Both the position numbers and the translations under genes were made by a program. The notes beneath the pieces were generated by a model. It saw only the letters and a program-made list of their open reading frames with translations, was not told the DNA's origin and ran no database searches. 34,075 nt of DNA from Candidatus Magasanikiibacteriota bacterium (lineage in GTDB: Bacteria > Patescibacteriota > Patescibacteriia > Magasanikbacterales > 2-02-FULL-50-9b): positions 1 to 34,075 of the forward strand of contig CALQYY010000004.1 in assembly GCA_943349075.1 (NCBI GenBank). The letters are read 5' to 3'. Every line of letters begins with the position of its first letter. The first letter of the stretch is position 1. Positions 24,851-32,176 of the stretch are shown one piece after another.

Positions 24851-25579
24851 ATGACTCACGGGATCGCTCCGGATCAAATGAACTCGTCGGCGCTGAACGA
24901 TTTTGCGGATGAGGAGACTGATTCGTCTTATGTTTATTTGTCGGGTTATAAACCCCGATCGATCGCTGAGCAGGCCAAGATTCTTCATCAGCACTTTCCA
25001 CAGCTCGGCATATCATGGAAAGAGGTTGTTGAACTGCCGGTTGGGGCTGAAGGGTGGTTTGCTATTCCGCGATGGCGGAAGCTGACACCAAGTTATAACG
25101 ATGCGGTGGAGTTAGTACTCAGAGAGCTTTCTAAGCAGAGGAACGGCAAATTCACGAACTATCAGCAAGGGGAGCTTGGGCCGGATCGTTTGCGCGAGAC
25201 CATCCAGAAGACAAAAGTTTTTGAAGTGATTGGCAGGCATCAAGAAGGCCACGACCTGATTATCATCGGTGCGCAGTTCGGCTTTGAGCATCGAGGTAAG
25301 TCCGTGCGCCGCGTTCGTGTGATCACCAATTGCGGCAACCAGTTCGGACTCGGTGCGTTCGAAGTTGGTATTATGCTGCTGAGCCATTTCGAGCGACTGA
25401 ATGATTTTGATGACCTGTGGGCGGATTGTCCTGGCGACGAGTATTGCTACATCACTGAACATGGTTTTGTACTTGCTCCATGTTTCGCCTTCAACGGTCA
25501 GAATCTTGAGTTTCGCACAGGCAAAATTGCAGACATTGCTGATTGGTGCGGTTCGGTCACAGGTTTCCATACACAGTAG
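24851..25579 (+). CDS. Conserved-looking orphan protein, unknown (242 aa)
   Basis: The 242-residue protein has no signal peptide or membrane helix. Notable stretches are WFAIPRWRKL, GKFTNYQQGELGPDRLRE, IIIGAQFGFEHRGKSVRR, FGLGAFEVGIMLLSHFERL and a C-terminal DWCGSVTGF. They look like motifs of a real family. From memory similar uncharacterised proteins occur in Parcubacteria, but I cannot confirm this here. The start is set by AAAGGAG upstream of ATG 24851; a GTG at 24848 is less likely. Promoter, SD and terminator make it a self-contained unit between uvrC and mraZ. Codon use is more G/C-rich than in the neighbours. No function can be given. Confidence 0.75.
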   Translation: MTHGIAPDQMNSSALNDFADEETDSSYVYLSGYKPRSIAEQAKILHQHFPQLGISWKEVVELPVGAEGWFAIPRWRKLTPSYNDAVELVLRELSKQRNGKFTNYQQGELGPDRLRETIQKTKVFEVIGRHQEGHDLIIIGAQFGFEHRGKSVRRVRVITNCGNQFGLGAFEVGIMLLSHFERLNDFDDLWADCPGDEYCYITEHGFVLAPCFAFNGQNLEFRTGKIADIADWCGSVTGFHTQ

Positions 25580-25585
25580 TTCTCG

Positions 25586-25642
25586 GGACTTTGGATCTTT
25601 GGGTCTTGCGAACGCAAGATTCTTGGACCTTAGTCCTGTTTT
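25586..25642 (+). terminator. Terminator of the 24851 orphan gene
   Basis: The outer GGACT (25586-25590) pairs with AGTCC (25632-25636). The inner GTCTTGC/GCAAGAT hairpin lies at 25603-25620. TGTTTT follows. A possible second promoter overlaps it: TTGGAC (25623-25628), 16 bases, TATAAT (25645-25650). Confidence 0.65.
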
Positions 25643-25812
25643 AATATAATGATAAAGAAATTTTGATCGGATTTGGAATTTAGTAGTTTAGGTGAGTGTG
25701 TGCGAATATTTTTTAGACTAACCGCATTTATGAGACTATGATTTACAATTTTGTGGAAAGTGTTTTGGTGTGCTAAATATTTCAATTGTTATCCACAGGT
25801 GGGGGATTTACA
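25643..25812. other. AT-rich intergenic region between the orphan gene and the mraZ promoter
   Basis: No open gene is seen. The region holds a TATAAT at 25645-25650 that could start a long mraZ leader, several AT-rich stretches, and one exact DnaA box near its right end. No hairpin of note is visible. Confidence 0.5.
25789..25797 (+). promoter_or_regulatory. DnaA-box match upstream of mraZ
   Basis: TTATCCACA matches the strong E. coli DnaA box exactly. It lies 15 bases upstream of the mraZ -35. TTTGTGGAAAG, a partial match in the other direction, lies about 40 bases further upstream. Confidence 0.45.
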
Positions 25813-25841
25813 TTGTTTTTAGTGGGTTTGTGGTCTATAAT
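25813..25841 (+). promoter_or_regulatory. mraZ promoter
   Basis: TTGTTT (25813-25818), 17 bases, perfect TATAAT (25836-25841). The start of transcription would be near 25848, about 29 bases before the mraZ ATG. Confidence 0.75.
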
Positions 25842-25865
25842 GGTTTCAAGTGGGGCGAAGTGGGG
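25831..25865 (+). promoter_or_regulatory. MraZ operator (10-base-spaced TGG repeats)
   Basis: TGGTC (25831), TGGTT (25841), TGGGG (25851) and TGGGG (25861) are spaced exactly 10 bases apart. This matches the known MraZ target, TGGGN repeats separated by five bases. The array overlaps the -10 box and the likely transcription start, as expected for autorepression. Confidence 0.7.
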
Positions 25866-25876
25866 TTTCAAGATCT

Positions 25877-26305
25877 ATGTTTATCGGAGAATATCGACAC
25901 TCTATCGACGATAAAGGCCGACTTGCAATCCCGGCTAAGTTTCGCAATTCTTTAAAAAAGGCGGTGGTAACTCGTGGGCTCGACGCATGTTTGTTTCTGT
26001 ATTCGCTCGCCGAATGGAAACAGCTTGCGGAAAAACTTGCGAATCTGCCAATAAGCCAATCAAATTCACGTGCGTTCGCCCGGCTCATGCTTGCGGGTGC
26101 AATGGATGTGGATGTTGATTCACAAGGCCGCGTGGTAATTCCGGAGTATCTCCGTAATTATGCGGGGCTTGGAAAAAATGTCGTTGTTGCAGGTTTATAT
26201 AATCGCGTGGAACTCTGGAGCGAAGACGCGTGGAATAAATACACGGCAGCAGCGGAAAAAAACAGCGGCGAAATTGCGGAGCAAATGCTCTCGCTTGGCG
26301 TATAA
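25877..26305 (+). CDS. mraZ: Division/cell wall cluster transcriptional regulator MraZ
   Basis: MraZ is a ring-forming DNA-binding protein with AbrB-like folds that represses its own dcw operon. The 142-residue length is normal. The two characteristic DxKGRxxIP-type repeats are visible as IDDKGRLAIPAKFR near residue 12 and VDSQGRVVIPEYLR near residue 89. I use ATG 25877 (MFIGEYRHSID) because family members start there. The upstream ATG-like start at 25850 would lie at the transcription start and inside the operator. The gene is followed two bases later by rsmH, the usual partner. Confidence 0.95.
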   Translation: MFIGEYRHSIDDKGRLAIPAKFRNSLKKAVVTRGLDACLFLYSLAEWKQLAEKLANLPISQSNSRAFARLMLAGAMDVDVDSQGRVVIPEYLRNYAGLGKNVVVAGLYNRVELWSEDAWNKYTAAAEKNSGEIAEQMLSLGV

Positions 26306-26307
26306 CT

Positions 26308-27192
26308 ATGGAAACATCAACGCCACTACATAGACCCGTGCTTCTCACTGAAGTTCGCGAATGGTTACATCCCGAACTCGGGCAGGTTGTTGTTGATGGC
26401 ACGCTCGGCGATGGGGGGCACAGCGAAATGTTTTGCGAAATGGTCGGTCCAAAAGGACTCGTGATCGGAATTGATCGCGATCCTGAGGCTCTGCCAGCTG
26501 CAAGTAATCGACTACATCGATTTGGAAATGTGTTTCGTGCGGTGCACGGCAATTTCAAGGATGCGCCACGGCTTGCACTCAGTGTAACCAAACGACCGGT
26601 TGATCGAGTTTTGCTCGATTTAGGATGGTCGACAACTCAGTTCATGGTTCGTGGTCGCGGTTTCAGTTTTTTGACCAACGAACATTTGGACATGCGGTTC
26701 GATCCGACGGAAGAGTCGGAAAGTGCTGCGGAGATTGTGAATGGCTATAAGAAGGAAGAGTTGGTGAAAATTTTCCGCTTGTACGGCGAGGAGCCACAGG
26801 CCGAGAAAATCGCCGAAGCGATTGTGCGCGCGCGTATGCGTGAGCCGATCACAACAACGCAGCAGCTCGCAAATGTGATTGTGAGTGTTGCACCTCGACA
26901 CGGAAAAATTCATCCTGCGACGCAAGTTTTTCAGGCGCTGCGAATCGCCGTGAACGACGAGCTCAGTGTTTTGCACGATGCACTCGAGGCAATCACAGAT
27001 TTTGTTCCATCGGGCGCACGAATCGGAATTATCACATTTCATTCGCTCGAAGATCGAATTGTAAAGCGTTTTGTTTCGATGCGAAAAGATGTGGTGTCGC
27101 TCACAAAAAAGCCCGTCGCACCAACGCTCGAAGAAATTCGCGACAATCCACGCTCGCGCAGCAGCAAGCTCAGAATTTTTGAAAAAAAATAA
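26308..27192 (+). CDS. rsmH: 16S rRNA (cytosine1402-N4)-methyltransferase RsmH (MraW)
   Basis: RsmH methylates N4 of C1402 in 16S rRNA at the ribosomal P-site using SAM. The 294-residue protein starts with HRPVLLTEV and has the SAM-binding VVDGTLGDGGHSE motif near residue 28. Further conserved blocks are DRVLLDLGWSTTQF, RGFSFLTNEHLDMRFDP, FQALRIAVNDEL and the C-terminal FHSLEDRIVKRF. The usual block is LGVSSxQ; here it reads LGWSTTQ. It is cotranscribed with mraZ and the ftsL-like gene. Confidence 0.96.
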   Translation: METSTPLHRPVLLTEVREWLHPELGQVVVDGTLGDGGHSEMFCEMVGPKGLVIGIDRDPEALPAASNRLHRFGNVFRAVHGNFKDAPRLALSVTKRPVDRVLLDLGWSTTQFMVRGRGFSFLTNEHLDMRFDPTEESESAAEIVNGYKKEELVKIFRLYGEEPQAEKIAEAIVRARMREPITTTQQLANVIVSVAPRHGKIHPATQVFQALRIAVNDELSVLHDALEAITDFVPSGARIGIITFHSLEDRIVKRFVSMRKDVVSLTKKPVAPTLEEIRDNPRSRSSKLRIFEKK

Positions 27193-27194
27193 GT

Positions 27195-27500
27195 ATGTCC
27201 GCACGCACCAGCAATTTCCTTGACAACAAATCCGTACGAATTTTCTTTTTCTTCCTCACACTTGTTTTGGGGGTCATTTATTTTGTACAAATCACAACAG
27301 TTTCATCACGCGGTATCGAACTTCGCAATCTTTCAAAAAAACAATCAGCACTTGCAAACGAAACCCATCGCATCGAACTATTTATTGCTGAAGAATCGTC
27401 TGCACAAAAATTGCAAAAGCGTGTTTCTGAGCTTGGACTTGTTACTGCAGGCAAAGTTGAATATCTCAAAGCTGATGGTAATTCTGTTGCGATGAAATAA
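27195..27500 (+). CDS. FtsL/DivIC-like cell-division membrane protein
   Basis: This 101-residue bitopic protein has a short cytoplasmic N-terminus, one transmembrane helix (about residues 14-35, FFFFLTLVLGVIYFVQ) and a coiled-coil-like outer domain (about 36-80) typical of FtsL and DivIC. Sequence alone cannot tell the two apart. Position directly after rsmH, two bases downstream, is the standard place for ftsL. In other bacteria FtsL with FtsB and FtsQ activates septal wall synthesis. The usual next genes (ftsI, murE, murF) do not follow here. Confidence 0.75.
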   Translation: MSARTSNFLDNKSVRIFFFFLTLVLGVIYFVQITTVSSRGIELRNLSKKQSALANETHRIELFIAEESSAQKLQKRVSELGLVTAGKVEYLKADGNSVAMK

Positions 27501-27501
27501 G

Positions 27502-27510
27502 TGGTATACT
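27502..27510 (+). promoter_or_regulatory. Extended -10 element before the 27524 gene
   Basis: TGG followed by TATACT (27505-27510) makes an extended -10 box at the end of the ftsL-like gene. There is no good -35. It lies 13 bases before ATG 27524. Confidence 0.4.
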
Positions 27511-27523
27511 GATGGCAATCCGT

Positions 27524-27898
27524 ATGTCAGTACACGCAACAATTATTAGCAAACTTTCGATCGGCTTGTTTCTTGAAATTTTTTATTTGCCCGTGTGGTG
27601 GTATTCGCGTGGGTTGGCATGGTTTTTTTCAAAACTTATTTTTTCAATACAAGATACTGCAGTTTCGGCAGGCCTTGGTCTTTGGGTAAAAAATCTTTTT
27701 GTGCCAATGTACGGACAAAATGATCTGTGGGGAAGAATCACAAGTTTTATTGTGCGATTTGTAAACATAATCGTACGCGCGCTGTGGGTTGGAATTTGGG
27801 CGCTGCTCTGTTTTATTGCGCTTTGTGTGTGGATTGCGCTACCGCCTACATTGTTTTTTGTTTTTATCAGTTCATTAATCCGACGTGCATATGTCTGA
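27524..27898 (+). CDS. Integral membrane protein upstream of the Clp-type gene, unknown
   Basis: This 124-residue hydrophobic protein is rich in Trp and Phe. It has at least two and perhaps three membrane segments (about 6-34 with LFLEIFYLPVWWY, and about 75-118 with ALWVGIWALLCFIALCVWIALP). I see no catalytic motif. ATG 27524 is preferred because of the extended -10 box upstream; ATG 27512 would add four residues. Its end overlaps the start of the Clp-type gene by eight bases, which suggests coupled translation and possibly a joint membrane complex with that protein. Confidence 0.7.
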   Translation: MSVHATIISKLSIGLFLEIFYLPVWWYSRGLAWFFSKLIFSIQDTAVSAGLGLWVKNLFVPMYGQNDLWGRITSFIVRFVNIIVRALWVGIWALLCFIALCVWIALPPTLFFVFISSLIRRAYV

Positions 27899-30620
27899 GC
27901 CGATTAGTTTGATTTTTTGCGAGCAGTGCAGCGGTACCGGAAAAATATCCGACAAAAAATGTGGTGCATGCAGCGGCAGAACTGTTGGAGGATCATCGAA
28001 CGGAATTTTTTTGTATTGGGACCTCGCCATTTCAAGTTACGAAATCATCTATCGACGCGTTGAAGAAAAATTTAACGGCGCCATAAATTTTTTGTTAGTA
28101 ATTTTAGGCTTTGGTTTGATTGCGTTTTATGTTTTTGATATTACACAATCAAATCTTATTTTGCAGATCGCATCGGTTGATTTTTGGATGTATCCGCAAC
28201 CAATGATGATCGTTTTTGTTTTTGGCGTTCTTGCGCTTTTGTTTGCAGCAATGCGCTTTGTTCGGCAGGCTCCTGAAATTAATGATGTTCCTCACCATGC
28301 ATATGCGAGCGATGAGGTGGTGCCCGATGTTGCGCAGTTATCATGGTCTGAAATTCGACGACTTTCGCCCAAAGACCAGTTAAATATCGCAACAACATTT
28401 ACTGCAGAGGCCCGCGCAGCTGTTGAGTCGGCGTATCACATCGCACTCGCACACAACGCAACATCAGTAACTCCGACACATTTGTTTGCAGCACTTCTCA
28501 AAAATGATCATGTGCAAACAATTTTCATTCGACTTCTTATCTCAACTGATGAAATTGAAAAAAAGATTGCGAGCACACTTGATGGCTCTGGCAATCAGGT
28601 TTTACCAACAATTAGTCATGAGCTTTGGCAAGTTTTGTTTGGTGCATTTGAAATATCATGGCGCATTCGAGAGCCGCGCGTTGACGTAACAGAACTTCTT
28701 CAGTCTGCTGTTGCAGCAGAGGAATCGCTTCGTGATATTTTGTTTGATTTTGAAATTAAGCAGGAGGCACTTCAAAATGTGATTCAGTGGGTGCGTGTGC
28801 GCGCACAGCTTCGCCGCAAGAGCAATGGACGTGTGCGTGGCGGACGTGGGCGCAGCAAGGGTGATACAAATCGCGCGATGACGGCAATTGCAACGCCATT
28901 TTTGAATTCGTTCAGCGAGGATTTAACGCGTGCATCGCAATGGGGCGCGCTTGAGCCGATGGTTGGAAGAGAACATGAAATCGAAGAAATTTTTCGTGTG
29001 ATGCAAGGTGGCGGAACTAGTGTTTTGCTCGTTGGTGAGCATGGCGTTGGCAAAAAAAGCATCATTCACGGCATCGCGGATCTGATGGTTTCGGAAAATG
29101 TCCCCGATGTTTTGAAGGATCGGCGCCTCATCGAATTAAATGTGTCGCGCATGCTTTCGGGCGTTGGTCCATCTGAAGCTGAAGAGCGTTTACTGACGAT
29201 GCTTAATGAACTCGAGCAAGCGGGAAATATTATTTTGGTAATTCCGTCGGTTGAAAAATTGGTTGGCATTACGATTGGGCAAGAGCAGAGCATGGATGTT
29301 GCGAGTGTGCTCACACAAGAACTTGGAAAACATGCGTTTTTAACAATTGCAACAACATCTCCTGATGCATATAATCGGGTGATTGCAAATCAGTCGCTCG
29401 GCACAGTTTTTCAGAAAATTATTGTTGAGGAAATGGCAACAAATGATGCTGTTCAGGTGCTCGAGGCAAAAGTTGGATACATGGAATACAAACATGATAT
29501 TTGGTTTTCTTACGCAGCGCTTGAACGCGCAGTGACGATGTCGCAGCGATATTTGCATGATGCGTTTTTGCCGCAAAAAGCAATTGAAATTTGTAATGAA
29601 GTTGCGCTCTATGCTCGGAATAAGCGAGGGAAAAGTGCGTTGGTAATTGCTGATGACGTTGCGGCGATCATAGCGCAAAAAACAAAAATTCCAGTGACGG
29701 CGGTGACCGAAGATGAGGGTGAGAAGCTTATGCGCCTTGAATCTGAGATGCACCAGAGAGTGATTGGTCAAGAAGAAGCGGTGACGCTTGTTGCAAATGC
29801 TTTGCGTCGGTCGCGCGCCGAAATTCGAACCGGAAAACGGCCGATTGCGAACTTCTTGTTTTTGGGTCCGACGGGTGTTGGAAAAACAGAGCTCACCAAA
29901 ACAATTGCTGAGGTGTATTTTGGAAATGAAAATCAGATGGTTCGCCTCGACATGTCTGAATATCAAGACACAAACTCGATTTATCGCTTGATCGGAACGC
30001 CAGGGCAGCAGGGCACGGGTGTTTTGACCGAGGCGATTCGCCAAAAACCATTTTCGCTTGTGCTGCTGGATGAAATCGAAAAAGCGGATCCGAATATTTT
30101 GAATCTGTTTTTGCAGGTGATGGACGATGGTCGTCTGACGGATTCGGTTGGGCGCGTGATTGATTTCACCAACTCAATTGTGATTGCAACGTCGAACGCG
30201 GGAACACAGTTTGTGCAGGATCAGATGCGTGCAGGAGTTGGGTCTGAGCAAATCAAGACGCAGCTTATCCATGGCGAGCTCAAACAACATTTCAAACCGG
30301 AGTTTTTGAATCGTTTTGATGCGATCGTTTTGTTTCATGCGCTCACTGAGGCGCAAATTGGCTCGGTTGCGCGACTTATTCTTGGGGGTATTGGTAAAAA
30401 GCTCGAAGAACGTGGTATTGTTCTTCAGGTTACCGATGGCGGAATTGCAATGCTTGCGGCTGCTGGGTTTGATCCTGAATTTGGTGCGCGTCCACTGCGC
30501 CGCGTTATCCAGGATCGTGTTGAAAACGCGATTGCAGGGCTTTTGCTTCAGAATCAGGTTCACCGAAAAGATACGATAATTGTTGATGAAAACGGAGTTC
30601 GTGTTCAAACTACTGATTAG
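27891..30620 (+). CDS. Membrane-anchored ClpC-like AAA+ protein with zinc finger; first AAA module degenerate
   Basis: The 909-residue protein has an unusual layout. Residues 10-27 form a CxxC...CxxC zinc motif (CEQCSGTG, CGAC). Two transmembrane helices follow (about 64-85 and 103-121), then a Clp N-like helical domain (about 155-290) and a basic Arg/Gly-rich linker (about 310). The first AAA module has Walker A GEHGVGKK (382-389), with Lys at the Ser/Thr position. Where Walker B should have DE it has Pro452-Ser453, so it is probably catalytically dead. The second module is intact: GPTGVGKT (659-666), LLDE with D727-E728, the FLNRFD Arg finger and GARPLRR sensor 2. No M-domain or UVR motif is seen between modules, and the ClpP-binding LGF/VGF loop is not evident (AGVGSE instead). 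It is likely an unfoldase or remodeller of membrane proteins. Confidence 0.88.
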   Translation: MSEPISLIFCEQCSGTGKISDKKCGACSGRTVGGSSNGIFLYWDLAISSYEIIYRRVEEKFNGAINFLLVILGFGLIAFYVFDITQSNLILQIASVDFWMYPQPMMIVFVFGVLALLFAAMRFVRQAPEINDVPHHAYASDEVVPDVAQLSWSEIRRLSPKDQLNIATTFTAEARAAVESAYHIALAHNATSVTPTHLFAALLKNDHVQTIFIRLLISTDEIEKKIASTLDGSGNQVLPTISHELWQVLFGAFEISWRIREPRVDVTELLQSAVAAEESLRDILFDFEIKQEALQNVIQWVRVRAQLRRKSNGRVRGGRGRSKGDTNRAMTAIATPFLNSFSEDLTRASQWGALEPMVGREHEIEEIFRVMQGGGTSVLLVGEHGVGKKSIIHGIADLMVSENVPDVLKDRRLIELNVSRMLSGVGPSEAEERLLTMLNELEQAGNIILVIPSVEKLVGITIGQEQSMDVASVLTQELGKHAFLTIATTSPDAYNRVIANQSLGTVFQKIIVEEMATNDAVQVLEAKVGYMEYKHDIWFSYAALERAVTMSQRYLHDAFLPQKAIEICNEVALYARNKRGKSALVIADDVAAIIAQKTKIPVTAVTEDEGEKLMRLESEMHQRVIGQEEAVTLVANALRRSRAEIRTGKRPIANFLFLGPTGVGKTELTKTIAEVYFGNENQMVRLDMSEYQDTNSIYRLIGTPGQQGTGVLTEAIRQKPFSLVLLDEIEKADPNILNLFLQVMDDGRLTDSVGRVIDFTNSIVIATSNAGTQFVQDQMRAGVGSEQIKTQLIHGELKQHFKPEFLNRFDAIVLFHALTEAQIGSVARLILGGIGKKLEERGIVLQVTDGGIAMLAAAGFDPEFGARPLRRVIQDRVENAIAGLLLQNQVHRKDTIIVDENGVRVQTTD

Positions 30621-30621
30621 T

Positions 30622-31659
30622 ATGGTTGATTTTTTGATCGCCGGAGCGGCTGCAGCTGTATTATCTGCAGGGATCGCGTCTTTGCTCATACCGCTTGGGC
30701 GAAAATTACGATTAGTTGATGCCCCATTCACTGCCGCACGAAAGGTTCACAAAGAACCCATTGTTTTGATTGGTGGACTTGCAATTGTTGCTGCGGTGGT
30801 GACATCGCTTGCTGTTGCTGCAAACATTGCACCACATCTTATTCCAATTTTGAGTATTGAAAAATGGGTTGCGCTTGCTACAGCTGTTTTTGTGATCATG
30901 GTTTTTGGTGTTCTTGATGACCGGTTTAGTTTGGCGCCTAGCGTTCAAATAATAGGACCTATCATCGCTTCTATCATTATTTGTTTGTCCGGCGTTGTTG
31001 TGACAACGGTCACCAATCCGCTCGGGGGAACAATTTCTTTTTCTGAAATTCCACTGATTGCGGGCGCGATAACATTTTGTTGGCTCATGGGAATGATGTA
31101 CAGCACAAAACTTCTCGACGGCCTTGATGGGTTGTCGACAGGCTTGTCTGGAATTGGTGCTCTCATGATTTTTGCACTCACACAAACAGATCGTTTTTTT
31201 GAACCGCGCGTTGGTTTTGTTGCGGTAATTTTTGCAGGAGCATGTTTTGGTTTTTTGGTGCTAAATTTCAACCCTGCGCGCGCATTTTTAGGGGAGGGAG
31301 GCTCGCTGTTTGTTGGGCTCATGCTCGCTATTTTGGCAGTTTTGAGCGGCAGCAAAATCGCGACAGCACTTATTGTTATGGCGCTGCCTGTTATTGATGT
31401 TGCGCGCGTTATCATTTCACGCAAGCTGCGGGGCCATTCAATTTTTGTTGGCGATGATCAGCATTTGCATCATTTGTTGCTTGCGAATGGCTTGTCGCAT
31501 CGCAGTGCTGTGTTATTTTATTACGCAGTTGGCCTACTTTTTGGAATTCTCGCACTTTTTTTGCAAAGCAAGGGGAAGATTGTGTTGCTTGGCATCCTTG
31601 TTGTTTTTGGAATCGCACTCGCGCACCTGCTTAGAAATCGCAATAAGAAGGTTGTATGA
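30622..31659 (+). CDS. WecA/MraY-family polyprenyl-phosphate sugar-1-phosphate transferase
   Basis: This 345-residue polytopic enzyme (about 10-11 helices) transfers a UDP-sugar phosphate to undecaprenyl phosphate and so starts a cell-surface glycan. Family motifs are RKVHKEPIVLIGG, Asp99-Asp100 in VLDDR, KLLDGLDGLSTG (Asp166, Asp169) and the HLHH motif at 281-284 after VGDDQ. The HxHH motif and GLDGL point to the WecA/TagO branch over MraY. In the loop usually written FLGD(A/S)GS it has FLGEGGS (Glu225), an odd Asp-to-Glu change. It starts one base after the Clp-type gene and overlaps the next gene by ATGA. Confidence 0.88.
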   Translation: MVDFLIAGAAAAVLSAGIASLLIPLGRKLRLVDAPFTAARKVHKEPIVLIGGLAIVAAVVTSLAVAANIAPHLIPILSIEKWVALATAVFVIMVFGVLDDRFSLAPSVQIIGPIIASIIICLSGVVVTTVTNPLGGTISFSEIPLIAGAITFCWLMGMMYSTKLLDGLDGLSTGLSGIGALMIFALTQTDRFFEPRVGFVAVIFAGACFGFLVLNFNPARAFLGEGGSLFVGLMLAILAVLSGSKIATALIVMALPVIDVARVIISRKLRGHSIFVGDDQHLHHLLLANGLSHRSAVLFYYAVGLLFGILALFLQSKGKIVLLGILVVFGIALAHLLRNRNKKVV

Positions 31660-32144
31660 AAATGCCATGGCAAGCGCAACCAATATCGGGAGGGGTTACA
31701 AAATGGATTTTGATTCTTGGATTTACAGCATTTGCTGCGCTTTATATTTGGGGGCGCATGTATGATAGCGTGGAAGTCGAGCTCGGTGGGGAGCGATTTG
31801 TTGCGCGTATTGCGGACACGGTGGACAAACGCGCGAAAGGGCTAGGCGGTTCAGATCCGCTCGGACAGCACGAGGCAATGATTTTCGTGTTCGGCACTTC
31901 AGAATCCCACACGTTTTGGATGAAGGGCCTCACATATCCGCTTGATATTATCTGGTTCAACGAGGGAAAGATTGTTGATATTGCGCCGCGTGTACCACCA
32001 ACAAACCCTGAAGATCCGGAATCGTCATATCCACGTTATGCGCCGCGATTTGATGCAAAATATGTGATTGAAGTTCCGTCTGGTACCGCCGATCGATTGA
32101 AGCTTAAAATCGGGGATCCTGTAAAAGTGATTTTGGAGGAATAA
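31656..32144 (+). CDS. DUF192 protein with N-terminal membrane anchor
   Basis: The 162-residue protein has a transmembrane helix at about residues 17-34 (WILILGFTAFAALYIWG) followed by a DUF192 domain outside the membrane. Typical DUF192 stretches are RAKGLGGSDPLGQHEAMIFVF, FWMKGLTYPLDIIWFNEGKIVDI and the C-terminal YVIEVPSG..DRLKLKIGD. The family has no settled biochemical role. The start overlaps the preceding stop (ATGA), so it belongs to the operon of the transferase. A bidirectional terminator follows directly. Confidence 0.9.
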   Translation: MKMPWQAQPISGGVTKWILILGFTAFAALYIWGRMYDSVEVELGGERFVARIADTVDKRAKGLGGSDPLGQHEAMIFVFGTSESHTFWMKGLTYPLDIIWFNEGKIVDIAPRVPPTNPEDPESSYPRYAPRFDAKYVIEVPSGTADRLKLKIGDPVKVILEE

Positions 32145-32148
32145 AAAA

Positions 32149-32173
32149 ACCGCCCCGGAGGGCGGTGTTTTTT
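32149..32173. terminator. Bidirectional terminator between the DUF192 gene and rplU
   Basis: ACCGCCC (32149-32155) pairs with GGGCGGT (32160-32166) around CGGA. A run of A lies on the left and GTTTTTT on the right, so it can end both convergent transcripts. Confidence 0.9.
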
Positions 32174-32176
32174 GAT

